Shown here in pieces: positions 7,038 to 13,315 of a stretch of 13,315 nt of DNA. The stretch spans positions 1-13,315 of the forward strand of contig CAYSLA010000092.1 of NCBI GenBank assembly GCA_964431685.1, read 5' to 3'. The position numbers and the translations under genes are program-made. Origin of the DNA: CAYSLA01 sp964431685 (GTDB lineage: Bacteria > Armatimonadota > UBA5829). Each line of letters starts with the position of its first letter. Within the stretch, counting starts at the first letter, position 1. The notes below the pieces were generated by a model. It ran no database searches, was not told the DNA's origin, and saw only the letters and a list, made by a program, of their open reading frames with translations.

Positions 7038-8726
7038 ATGCTGACTGAACTACGCATAACCAATTTTGCGCTGATCGACGATCTGACGCTTGAGCCTTCC
7101 GGCGGATTCAGCGTCCTGACCGGCGAGACCGGGGCGGGCAAGTCCATAATCGTGGATGCGCTTGGCGTGGTTCTGGGAGACAGAGCCGATCCGGGGTTGA
7201 CACGTACGGGCGCCGACCGATGTCTCATCCAGGCCGTGTTCGACCTGTCGAACAACGCTGGTGCGTGCGAGTGCGCAAGGGACCTGGGGTGTGATCCGGA
7301 GGAATGTCTGCTGATTCTGACCCGCGAGCTCAACCGAAATGGCAAGTCTTCGCTGCGGATAAACGGACGAACCGTCACCGCGTCCGTAGTGCGGGCCGTC
7401 ACCAGCCACCTTATCGACATCTATGGACAGCATGAGCATCAGTCGCTCCTGAACGTGTCGTCGCACATAGACATCTTCGACACGTGGCTGGGAGCCCAGG
7501 CTGGTGCGCTGCGGGAGGATATCGCAGACCTGTGGCGACACGTCACAGCCATCGAGGCCCAACTGCGCTCCCTTCACGACGATGAGCGAGAAAGGGTGCG
7601 CAACCTGGATCTCTGGCGGTTCCAGGTAAATGAGATTCGCGAGGCCCGGCTCAGCGATGAAGAAGAAACTCAGCTCGATATCGAGAGAAACCGGCTTGCA
7701 AACGCCCAGAAGCTCGCGGCCGCAGCCGCGTCGGTGTATGAACTGTTATCCAGCGAGGGTGGAATAGTCGACCTGCTCGGTGAGGCCGAATCTGGGGCTG
7801 ACAAGATGGCGGCGGTTGACAGCGGCGCGTCCGATATTGCCGAGACCATCACGGGTGCGCTGGTGAGCGCGCAGGAGTCTCTGGCGCTGGTCAGGCGCTA
7901 CTCAGAGGGCATCGAGGAGAGCCCGGAGCGTCTGGAGCAGGTCTCGGAGCGAATCGACCTGATAAAGACGCTTAAACGCAAGTATGGCGATTCCATCCCC
8001 GAGGTTCTGGCTTACGCGGAGGAGATGCAATGCAGGATCGCCGAGTTGGAGCACGCTGAGGAGCGCGGTGACCAGATGGAGACCGAGATTGAAGCGCTGC
8101 GGACTCAGTTGACGGACGCTTCGTCCAGGCTAAGCGCGATCAGGCGAAAGGGCGCCCCGGCATTCGAAAAGGCTGTGCAGAATGAACTCCAGGAGCTGGC
8201 GATGGGCAAGACCAGGTTTGAGGTCGCATGTGCCGAGGTTGCGCCCGGCCCGAAAGGCAGCCAGACCGTCGAGTTTATGATCTCTCCGAACCCCGGGGAG
8301 CCGGTGAAACCTCTGGCGAAAATCGCCTCAGGCGGCGAGATGTCTCGTGTGATGCTGGCACTGAAGACTGTAACAGCGCCAGCAACTGCCTCGCGGACGG
8401 GCGCGCCGACGCTGGTGTTTGACGAGATCGACGCCGGCATTGGAGGACGCACTGCCGCAGCGCTCGGCGAGAAGCTGGCGGCACTCGCAAGCGGCTATCA
8501 GGTTCTGTGTGTGACTCACCTGCCGCAGGTCGCAGGCAAAGCGGACAGACACTTTAGTGTGACAAAAGCCACTGCTGGCGGGCGCACCGCTGTGCACCTG
8601 GAAGTTGTTGATGGCGATCAAAGAGTAGGCGAGCTTGCGCGCATGCTCGGGGCCGATGAGCGCTCCGACGCCGCGGCAGTTGTCGCCAGGGAGATGCTTG
8701 TCGTTGCTGATAAAGGGAACCGTTAA
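7038..8726 (+). CDS. recN: DNA repair protein RecN (SMC-like ATPase)
   Basis: 562 residues, against about 553 in E. coli. Walker A GETGAGKS is at residues 29-36, the ABC signature ASGGEMSRV at 430-438, and Walker B TLVFDEIDAGIGG with Asp462-Glu463, followed by CVTHLPQVAG. Residues about 150-380 are a charged coiled-coil region, as in RecN, with IDIYGQHEHQSLL before it. RecN tethers DNA ends early in double-strand break repair. The gene lies 7 nt after nadK and its last 23 nt overlap steA, so the three are probably co-transcribed and translationally coupled. Confidence 0.96.
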   Translation: MLTELRITNFALIDDLTLEPSGGFSVLTGETGAGKSIIVDALGVVLGDRADPGLTRTGADRCLIQAVFDLSNNAGACECARDLGCDPEECLLILTRELNRNGKSSLRINGRTVTASVVRAVTSHLIDIYGQHEHQSLLNVSSHIDIFDTWLGAQAGALREDIADLWRHVTAIEAQLRSLHDDERERVRNLDLWRFQVNEIREARLSDEEETQLDIERNRLANAQKLAAAAASVYELLSSEGGIVDLLGEAESGADKMAAVDSGASDIAETITGALVSAQESLALVRRYSEGIEESPERLEQVSERIDLIKTLKRKYGDSIPEVLAYAEEMQCRIAELEHAEERGDQMETEIEALRTQLTDASSRLSAIRRKGAPAFEKAVQNELQELAMGKTRFEVACAEVAPGPKGSQTVEFMISPNPGEPVKPLAKIASGGEMSRVMLALKTVTAPATASRTGAPTLVFDEIDAGIGGRTAAALGEKLAALASGYQVLCVTHLPQVAGKADRHFSVTKATAGGRTAVHLEVVDGDQRVGELARMLGADERSDAAAVVAREMLVVADKGNR

Positions 8727-9861
8727 GCTCGATAAAAGAACCAAGAACCTGGCAAAGCGGCTCAAGCCGGGAGATATCGCGCTGATCGATCACGAGGATA
8801 TCGACTCGACGGCGGCCCGGATGCTGATTGACGCCGGAGTTAAGGCTGTGGTTAACGCAGCCGCGTCGTGCTCAGGCCGCTATCCGAACCTTGGCCCGTC
8901 AATGCTGGTGGACTCCAACATATATGTGCTGGACGATGTTGGCAGCGACGTGTTTGGCTGTGTGTCCGAGGGTGCCGAAGGAGAGATCCGGGACCGCAGT
9001 CTGTGCATCGACGGCAAGCCGGTGGCAGAAGGGACGGTGCTCACCGTTGACTGGGCACGCAAGGCTCTGGATGCGTCCAAAGACAATCTTGGCGCGGAAC
9101 TGGAGAAGTTCGCGCGCAATACGCTAAGCTACGTCACTGAGGAGAAGAGCCTGCTTCTCGACCCGACTTACCTGCCGGACGTGCGCAGCCGAATCGACGG
9201 GCGGCACGTGCTTGTGGTTGTCCGCGGTGAGACATATAGAGAAGACCTGGCGATAATCCGCACGTACATCCGTGATATGAAGCCCGTCCTGATCGGTGTG
9301 GACGGCGGCGCAGATGCGATTGCTGAGATGGGTCTGGTGCCTGACATCATCGTTGGAGACATGGACTCTGTCAGCGATTCCACTCTCAAACTTGGTTCCG
9401 AGCTAATCGTGCACGCATATGCGGACGGCCGCGCTCCCGGCCTCTCCAGGGTCGAGTCGCTGGGGCTGAGCGCCCAGACGTGCTCTGTTCCCGGCACCAG
9501 CGAGGATCTGGCCTTGCTGCTTGCCTACGAGAAGGGCGCTGAACTGATCGTGGCGGTTGGCACACATTCAACACTGGTGGATTTCCTGGACAAAGGTCGC
9601 AGCGGAATGTCCAGCACGTTTCTGGTGCGGCTCAAGGTAGGACACAGGCTTGTCGATGCCAAGGGCGTCAGCAAGCTCTATCGCGGTCAGCCCAATGTGA
9701 AGTACGTCGGGATATTGGCGGTTGCGGCCGCGTTTGTGCTGGGATGCGCGGTTGCTTTGTCGCCGAACCTGCAGGATCGGCTGTTCTCACTGACTGCAGA
9801 TCTCAGGGGGCAACTGTGGCAGCTATATGCTCGTCTGCGGCCCTGGGAGTGGAGGAACTGA
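8704..9861 (+). CDS. steA: SteA-like putative cytokinetic ring protein (thiamin pyrophosphokinase-like fold, DUF115-type)
   Basis: 385 residues from TTG 8704, close to Rv1697 of Mycobacterium (393). I choose this TTG because it gives LIKGTVKLDKRTKNLAKRLKPGD, matching the family N-terminus, and because AGGGAG (8688-8693) lies 10 nt upstream. TTG 8698 is the alternative; longer starts read through recN sequence. Visible family blocks: GDIALIDHEDID, VVNAAASCSGRYPNLGP, the GVDGGAD block (from about residue 198) and GDMDS (218-222) of the pyrophosphokinase-like domain, TRVESLG-like and DLALLLAYEKGA segments, then one membrane helix at about 335-357 and a short tail. In Corynebacterium SteA works with SteB to promote daughter-cell separation. 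Here the partner-like gene is next downstream. Confidence 0.88.
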   Translation: MLIKGTVKLDKRTKNLAKRLKPGDIALIDHEDIDSTAARMLIDAGVKAVVNAAASCSGRYPNLGPSMLVDSNIYVLDDVGSDVFGCVSEGAEGEIRDRSLCIDGKPVAEGTVLTVDWARKALDASKDNLGAELEKFARNTLSYVTEEKSLLLDPTYLPDVRSRIDGRHVLVVVRGETYREDLAIIRTYIRDMKPVLIGVDGGADAIAEMGLVPDIIVGDMDSVSDSTLKLGSELIVHAYADGRAPGLSRVESLGLSAQTCSVPGTSEDLALLLAYEKGAELIVAVGTHSTLVDFLDKGRSGMSSTFLVRLKVGHRLVDAKGVSKLYRGQPNVKYVGILAVAAAFVLGCAVALSPNLQDRLFSLTADLRGQLWQLYARLRPWEWRN

Positions 9862-9903
9862 CAGTGGTGCGGCAAAAGAATTGGCACGCCAGGGGTGTTT
9901 CTG

Positions 9904-9962
9904 GCTTACCCTCCGTTACGGTTGTAGTGTTGCCAAACCCATTGTAACGGGTTTGGGTAAGC
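9904..9962 (+). promoter_or_regulatory. Nested, mutually exclusive hairpins in the leader of the mctB-like gene
   Basis: GCTTACCC (9904-9911) pairs with GGGTAAGC (9955-9962), and CCGTTAC (9913-9919) with GTAACGG (9944-9950), giving one long stem of 8 plus 7 bp. The inner CCAAACCC (9933-9940) can instead pair with GGGTTTGG (9949-9956), which would break the long stem. Such switching looks like an attenuator or may simply be a repeat insertion. No ligand-type riboswitch consensus is recognised and there is no poly-U tract. Confidence 0.35.
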
Positions 9963-9970
9963 CGATTCCA

Positions 9971-10034
9971 TGTTATTCGGGATATTGGATTCCACTGTGT
10001 TGCGGGGTTTGATTAGGCGGCAAATCCCGAAACA
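9971..10034. repeat. Family B palindromic repeat, copy 1
   Basis: The left arm TGTTATTCGGGAT (9971-9983) and right arm AATCCCGAAACA (10023-10034) are inverted repeats around about 40 nt. The right arm is identical to 12297-12308. Directly after it lie two more small stems, including TCCCGT-AGCG-ACGGGA at 10042-10057, so the intergenic gap is almost all inverted repeats. Confidence 0.6.
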
Positions 10035-10070
10035 ACGGGAATCCCGTAGCGACGGGAACACCTCGACCTT

Positions 10071-10103
10071 CCCCCTCCGTTTCGGAGGGGGTTAGGGGGA
10101 GGT
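10071..10103. repeat. Family A palindromic repeat, inverted partial copy
   Basis: These 33 bp are the exact reverse complement of 1308-1340. They contain the hairpin CCCCCTCCG-TTT-CGGAGGGGG. The copy ends 20 nt before the start codon of the mctB-like gene, much as copy 2 ends just before the GH38-like start. Confidence 0.85.
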
Positions 10104-10123
10104 CACGATAGGGAGAGACTATC

Positions 10124-11008
10124 TTGATAGATATGCGATACCACATATACAGCCTGGCGGCTGTGTTCTTCGCTCTGGCAGTCGGGATCGTGATTGGAGC
10201 AGGATTTGCCAGGGGCACGTCGTCCAGCGACGCACAGCGTAAGACCCTGGCTCGATACTCGAGCGCGATGAACGCACTTAAGAGGGATATCCAACTGGCC
10301 AGCCAGGACGCGGCGCAGAAAGACAAAGTGGCCCGTGACAGCGAGGAGTTTTGCAGGGCAGTTCTTCCGATGGTCGCGAAGAACCGCTTGACCTGGCGCA
10401 ACGTGGCTATAGTCCGCACCGGCGACTACGATGATCTTGTTGGGCCCGTAAAGCGTGCTTTGGAACTAGCCGGAGCTAAGGTTACCAGCATCACCGAGAT
10501 TGACCATTCATTCGATTTTACGGACACAAAGAGAGTCGTGGAGGCTCTGACGTTGTGCGGCATAGTGCCGCCCGCCGATTCGCGCGAGGTGAAAGAGAAG
10601 CTTTTCAGGGTGCTGGCAAACTCAGTCCTGAACGGCGGCTACTCCCAGTTTCCCGCTAAACTGGAGGCGGCGAAAGTCGCCACGTTCACCGGTGACTACA
10701 CCCGGCCAACAAAGCTGGTCGTGCTGGTTGGTGGAGCCATCAGCTCCAAGAGCGACACTGGGCAGAGTGTGGACGCGCCGTTGATCAGCCAACTCGAACA
10801 GCCTGGAGTCACGGTGGTGGGATGTGAGAGTCGAATTGCGGGGGAGAGCTATGTGGAGACATGGGAGAAAATGGGCATAGCGAGCGTTGACAACGCAGAC
10901 TCTGCTATCGGCCAGATCGCTCTACTTTTCGCGCTCACCGGCGAGAATGCCAAGTTCGGCGTCAAGAAGACCGCTGACAGGCTTCTACCACAGACCTTGG
11001 AGCCTTAA
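10124..11008 (+). CDS. MctB/SteB-like membrane-anchored protein (annotated elsewhere as copper transporter)
   Basis: 294 residues. The TTG at 10124 is chosen over ATG 10133 because GGGAGAG (10111-10117) sits 6 nt before it and the family opens MIDxRYH, seen here as MIDMRYHIYSLAAVFFALAVGIVIG. One N-terminal membrane helix (about 7-27) is followed by a charged, coiled-coil-like stretch (33-70) and a soluble domain presumably outside the cytoplasm. The family includes Rv1698 (MctB, linked to copper export in M. tuberculosis) and the SteB partner of SteA in Corynebacterium. No Cys/His/Met-rich copper site is obvious, so I favour a structural or divisome role over copper transport, as inference. 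The gene is adjacent to steA as in Actinobacteria but separated by a 262-bp repeat-rich leader. The next gene begins 5 nt after its stop. Confidence 0.82.
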   Translation: MIDMRYHIYSLAAVFFALAVGIVIGAGFARGTSSSDAQRKTLARYSSAMNALKRDIQLASQDAAQKDKVARDSEEFCRAVLPMVAKNRLTWRNVAIVRTGDYDDLVGPVKRALELAGAKVTSITEIDHSFDFTDTKRVVEALTLCGIVPPADSREVKEKLFRVLANSVLNGGYSQFPAKLEAAKVATFTGDYTRPTKLVVLVGGAISSKSDTGQSVDAPLISQLEQPGVTVVGCESRIAGESYVETWEKMGIASVDNADSAIGQIALLFALTGENAKFGVKKTADRLLPQTLEP

Positions 11009-11013
11009 CCAGC

Positions 11014-11682
11014 ATGCGTATTGTTGTCATAATACCGGCATTCAACGAAGTCGATGTGATCGCCCAGACCGTGAAAGCCGCTCGCGCAATGCCTGAAGTC
11101 GACGAGGCAGTTGTGGTTGACGATGGCAGCAGCGACGGTACCGGTGAGGCCGCCCGGGAGGCAGGGGCGAGGCTGCTGGTGCTGCCGGAGAACCTGGGCA
11201 AAGGAGCGGCGCTCAACGTGGCAGTCTCCCAGGTCCAGGCGGATGTATATCTGATTATTGATGCCGATCTCGGCGAGAGTGCGAGCGAGACCCGTCGCCT
11301 GCTTGAACCTGTGGTGAAGGGGTTTGCGGACATGTCCATCGCCGTCATGCGCGCCCCGGCCGGCCACAAAGGCGGTTTTGGCTTTGTAATGCGGCTCTCC
11401 AGGTGGGCCGTGCGCAAGTACGGAGGTATGGATGTCAGTGCGCCGATATCGGGTCAGAGAGCTATCAGTGCCGAAGTCCTGCGGAAGATCGGCCGGCTTG
11501 AGGAGAAATTCGGGGTCGAGACCGCACTTACCATCGATGCACTGCGGGAAGGCTTTCGCATTGTGGAGGTCGAGTTGCCGCTGACGCATCGGCTCAGCGG
11601 CAGGAACCTTCGCGGCTTTATTCACCGCGGTCGGCAATTCAGAGATATCGCGAAAGCCGTGTGGCGGCGAAGACACCGCTGA
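11014..11682 (+). CDS. Family 2 glycosyltransferase
   Basis: 222 residues, a single GT-A domain. The ATG lies 5 nt after the previous stop, with TTGGAG at 10997-11002. The nucleotide-sugar site is seen as IIPAFNE (6-12), VVVDDGSSDGT (37-47), NLGKGAAL and the DxD-like DADLGE (about 83-88). The acceptor half has APISGQRAIS and ends in a basic tail (HRGRQFRDIAKAVWRRRHR) without membrane helices, so it may sit on the inner face of the membrane. The donor and acceptor are unknown. Its position suggests an envelope polysaccharide or lipid-linked sugar step. Confidence 0.85.
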   Translation: MRIVVIIPAFNEVDVIAQTVKAARAMPEVDEAVVVDDGSSDGTGEAAREAGARLLVLPENLGKGAALNVAVSQVQADVYLIIDADLGESASETRRLLEPVVKGFADMSIAVMRAPAGHKGGFGFVMRLSRWAVRKYGGMDVSAPISGQRAISAEVLRKIGRLEEKFGVETALTIDALREGFRIVEVELPLTHRLSGRNLRGFIHRGRQFRDIAKAVWRRRHR

Positions 11683-11688
11683 TAGCGG

Positions 11689-11707
11689 CGGATGTTTCGG
11701 ATTTCGG
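11689..11707 (+). repeat. Half copy of family B repeat, left bracket of the uvrA fragment
   Basis: CGGATGTTTCGGATTTCGG matches the reverse complement of 12293-12312 except for one missing G. It begins 7 nt after the glycosyltransferase stop. Confidence 0.6.
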
Positions 11708-11820
11708 TTTGCGCTATGCCGTGGGTAATATCAGGCCAAAACCCGATATGGTATTCTCTTTCTGGCAGGCAATCTGTGCCAATAGTACAGCAAAGATGTC
11801 CCGTCCCGCAATGGTCGGGA

Positions 11821-12219
11821 GGCCAGCCGGCAACTACTCTTTCGGGTGGTGAAGCACAGAGGGTGAAACTCTCCAGTGAGCTGGCCAAACGCGGCACCGG
11901 CCGCACGCAGTACATACTGGACGAGCCAACCACCGGCCTGCACTTCCACGACATCAAGAAGCTGCTGGAAGTTCTCGGGAAACTCACCGACAGCGGTAAT
12001 ACGGTGCTTGTAATTGAGCACAATCTGGACGTCATCAAGACGGCCGACTACATAATCGACCTTGGTCCGGAAGGCGGTGACAAAGGCGGTACCGTGATTG
12101 CGATCGGTACGCCCGAGGCGGTCGCCGCCGTCCCCGAATCCTACGACGGCCAGTTCCTGAAGCAGGTGCTTGGGGACCAGAAGTTACTGTATGGCTATTG
12201 GGACGGAAAGCACCCTTGA
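11821..12219 (+). pseudogene. uvrA: UvrA C-terminal fragment (5' truncated)
   Basis: Homology to UvrA begins abruptly at 11821 with GQPATTLSGGEAQRVKL and runs 132 codons to TGA at 12217-12219. It contains the second ABC signature (LSGGE), Walker B YILDEPTTGLH, the H-loop VIEHNLDVI and the usual C-terminal DLGPEGGDKGG and GTPEAV segments. Full UvrA is about 940 residues; both Walker A sites, the zinc fingers and the first ATPase are absent. The open frame extends upstream to ATG 11692, but that part is not UvrA-like. The surviving part has no stops or obvious decay, so this is either a recent truncation or an assembly join at 11821. It should not be functional in excision repair alone. Confidence 0.8.
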
Positions 12220-12248
12220 AGCACATCGAACCACAGAGAGCAATTTGT

Positions 12249-12308
12249 TGTTTCGGGATTATGCTCTCATCAGGCTCTCAGCATTGTGCATTCCGAAATC
12301 CCGAAACA
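12249..12308. repeat. Family B palindromic repeat, copy 2
   Basis: TGTTTCGGGATT (12249-12260) and AATCCCGAAACA (12297-12308) are perfect 12-bp inverted arms around 36 nt. A second inner pair, ATGCT (12261-12265) and AGCAT (12280-12284), extends the left side. The right arm is identical to 10023-10034. Confidence 0.65.
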
Positions 12309-12454
12309 TCCGACATATACCCGCATTGGTGACTGCTTCACTCCGGGCATAGTGCCCGCCACTCTCTCGCATTTCTTGAGTATGTACCGGCAGTGGTTCT
12401 CCAGCCAGTCTAGCCTAGATTCGTCGGGAAATCGCATGTTTGGCTCCGGACATT

Positions 12455-12487
12455 GTCCATTGGGTCCATACCGTCCATTCTGTCCGC
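12455..12487. repeat. Short 9-bp periodic motif
   Basis: GTCCAT occurs at 12455, 12464 and 12473, and GTCCGC at 12482, at an exact 9-bp period with variable third triplets. On the minus strand in one frame this reads as Gly-x-x triplets (GQN GRY GPN GQC). Confidence 0.5.
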
Positions 12488-12638
12488 CAACAGTGCTTAT
12501 GATACCACGACCCCATCTCCTGGGACACTACTCTTTGCGCAACTTGCAGAAGGTATTCTCCCCACCAATCTCTAATGCTTCTTGTGAGGGCTCTGGGATT
12601 CAGAGCGAAATCAGCGCAGCGAAAGGTGAACTCCTTAG

Positions 12639-13315
12639 ATGAACAATCGGCAGAGAATGCTATCGATTCTGAACTACGGGACCCCTGATGGGATTCCGGT
12701 GATTCATTTTGGTTATTGGTCTGACACTCTTCAGAAATGGGCGGCCGAGGGCCACATCACACAAGAAGAGGCGGACGGGTGGTATGACGGGAGCGAAGTG
12801 GACAAGTCCATTGCCGCCAAGCTTGGCTTTGATTTTGGTTACGGTGCGGGGGTGGGCTCAGACTCGGACATCTTCCCTCTGCTTGAAATGGAAGTGATCG
12901 AAACGCTGCCCGACGGCACTAGAAAAGTGCGCAATGGATACGGCAACGTGCTGCTTCAGAAAGACGATGCCGGCTCCATACCGGCGGAAGTCGAGCATTT
13001 GTTTAAGGGACGACGTGAGTGGGAGGAGTTCTTCCTTCCGCGGCTGCAGTTCGATCCGGCCAGAGCCACAATCGATCCGCAGCTCGCAGAGCACATCAGC
13101 GACCCCAATCGTGATGACTTCTTCGGCCTCTATTGTGGAAGTCTCTTTGGGCGAATCCGGAACTGGATTGGGCTGGAGAACACCGCGTATCTCTATGCGG
13201 ACGATCCCGATCTGTTTGTGGAAATCATTGACACTGCGGCAGACCTCTGCTTCAAGTGCACGGAACACGTTCTCAAACAAGCTTCTGCGTTTGATTTCGG
13301 CCATTTCTGGGAGGA
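12639..13315 (+). CDS. Uroporphyrinogen decarboxylase-family protein, 3' partial
   Basis: Open from ATG 12639 to the window edge, 225 codons without a stop. AAAGGTGA at 12622-12629 lies 9 nt upstream. The opening MNNRQRMLSILNYGTPDGIPVIHFGYW is typical of the uroporphyrinogen decarboxylase/methyltransferase superfamily. The later blocks LYADDPDLFVEIIDTAADLCFKCTEHVLK and FDFGHFWE correspond to the middle of the barrel. The zinc-site region (H-x-C and distal Cys) would lie beyond the window, so methyltransferase versus other activity cannot be judged. It is the second member of this superfamily in the window and is only distantly similar to the one at 3539. Confidence 0.85.
   Translation, partial: MNNRQRMLSILNYGTPDGIPVIHFGYWSDTLQKWAAEGHITQEEADGWYDGSEVDKSIAAKLGFDFGYGAGVGSDSDIFPLLEMEVIETLPDGTRKVRNGYGNVLLQKDDAGSIPAEVEHLFKGRREWEEFFLPRLQFDPARATIDPQLAEHISDPNRDDFFGLYCGSLFGRIRNWIGLENTAYLYADDPDLFVEIIDTAADLCFKCTEHVLKQASAFDFGHFWE

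Larger units (their letters stand above)
12220..12638. other. 419-bp region without a convincing gene
   Basis: It holds a family B palindrome (12249-12308), a small hairpin CGGGCA-TAG-TGCCCG (12344-12358) and a 9-bp periodic motif (12455-12487). The plus-strand frame at 12286-12642 resembles no family I know and overlaps the next gene's start. A minus-strand frame (12270-12437 from its Met) reads MRFPDESRLDWLENHCRY and could be a small gene or remnant. No clear promoter is seen. Confidence 0.6.

Noticed and set aside
6863..7577. Two minus-strand frames over nadK/recN
   Set aside because: Both are antisense to firmly identified genes and have no domain signals.
11692..11820. Upstream extension of the uvrA fragment to an ATG
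   Set aside because: The translated extension has no UvrA similarity and includes a repeat copy; it is an accidental open frame.
12535..12559. Possible promoter (TTGCGC/TATTCT) before the last gene
   Set aside because: The spacer is only 13 bp, too short for a sigma-70 promoter.
12286..12642. 118-codon plus-strand frame
   Set aside because: It crosses repeats, ends on the start of the next gene and has low-complexity, family-free composition.

Overview
This is a GC-rich stretch of bacterial chromosome from a draft, scaffolded assembly: 100 Ns at 2602-2701 break one gene. The organism is probably uncultivated. Gene content and style suggest a deep-branching terrabacterial lineage such as Armatimonadota. 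The clues are nadK-recN-steA-mctB synteny as in Actinobacteria and Firmicutes, uroporphyrinogen-decarboxylase-like methyltransferases among sugar genes, and interspersed G/C-rich palindromic repeats. The phylum is a guess; the sequence does not prove it.

Left part (1-4666): a carbohydrate-linked group, all on the + strand. It holds the 3' part of an L-fucose/arabinose-isomerase-like gene, a GH38-type alpha-mannosidase-like gene split by the assembly gap, and a cobalamin-type (MtaA/HemE-fold) methyltransferase-like gene. The last gene of the window (12639 to the edge) is a second member of that methyltransferase-like superfamily.

Middle part (4663-11682): an envelope and housekeeping group. 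It holds a short apolipoprotein N-acyltransferase-like gene whose TTG start overlaps the stop of the preceding gene, then a good sigma-70-type promoter, then nadK, recN, steA, an mctB/steB-like gene and a family 2 glycosyltransferase. nadK-recN-steA are tightly packed (7-nt gap, then a 23-nt overlap). A 262-bp leader full of inverted repeats separates steA from the mctB-like gene, and the glycosyltransferase follows 5 nt after the latter. SteA and its partner act in cell separation in Corynebacterium, so the second half of this run may be a cell-envelope or division module.

Right part (11683-12638): a disturbed zone. It holds the intact-looking last 132 codons of uvrA with no 5' part, flanked by inverted copies of a short repeat, then 419 bp without a convincing gene.

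Two repeat families are visible. Family A is a C-rich/G-rich palindrome at 1071-1155 (in frame inside a coding region), 1308-1416 and, inverted, 10071-10103. Family B is a palindrome with arms TGTTTCGGGATT at 9971-10034 and 12249-12308, plus a half copy at 11689-11707. I found no tRNA, rRNA, CRISPR array or transposase. I did not find a clearly new multi-gene system. The best candidates for a second look are the in-frame repeat, the leader before the mctB-like gene, the bracketed uvrA tail and the methyltransferase/sugar-gene association.
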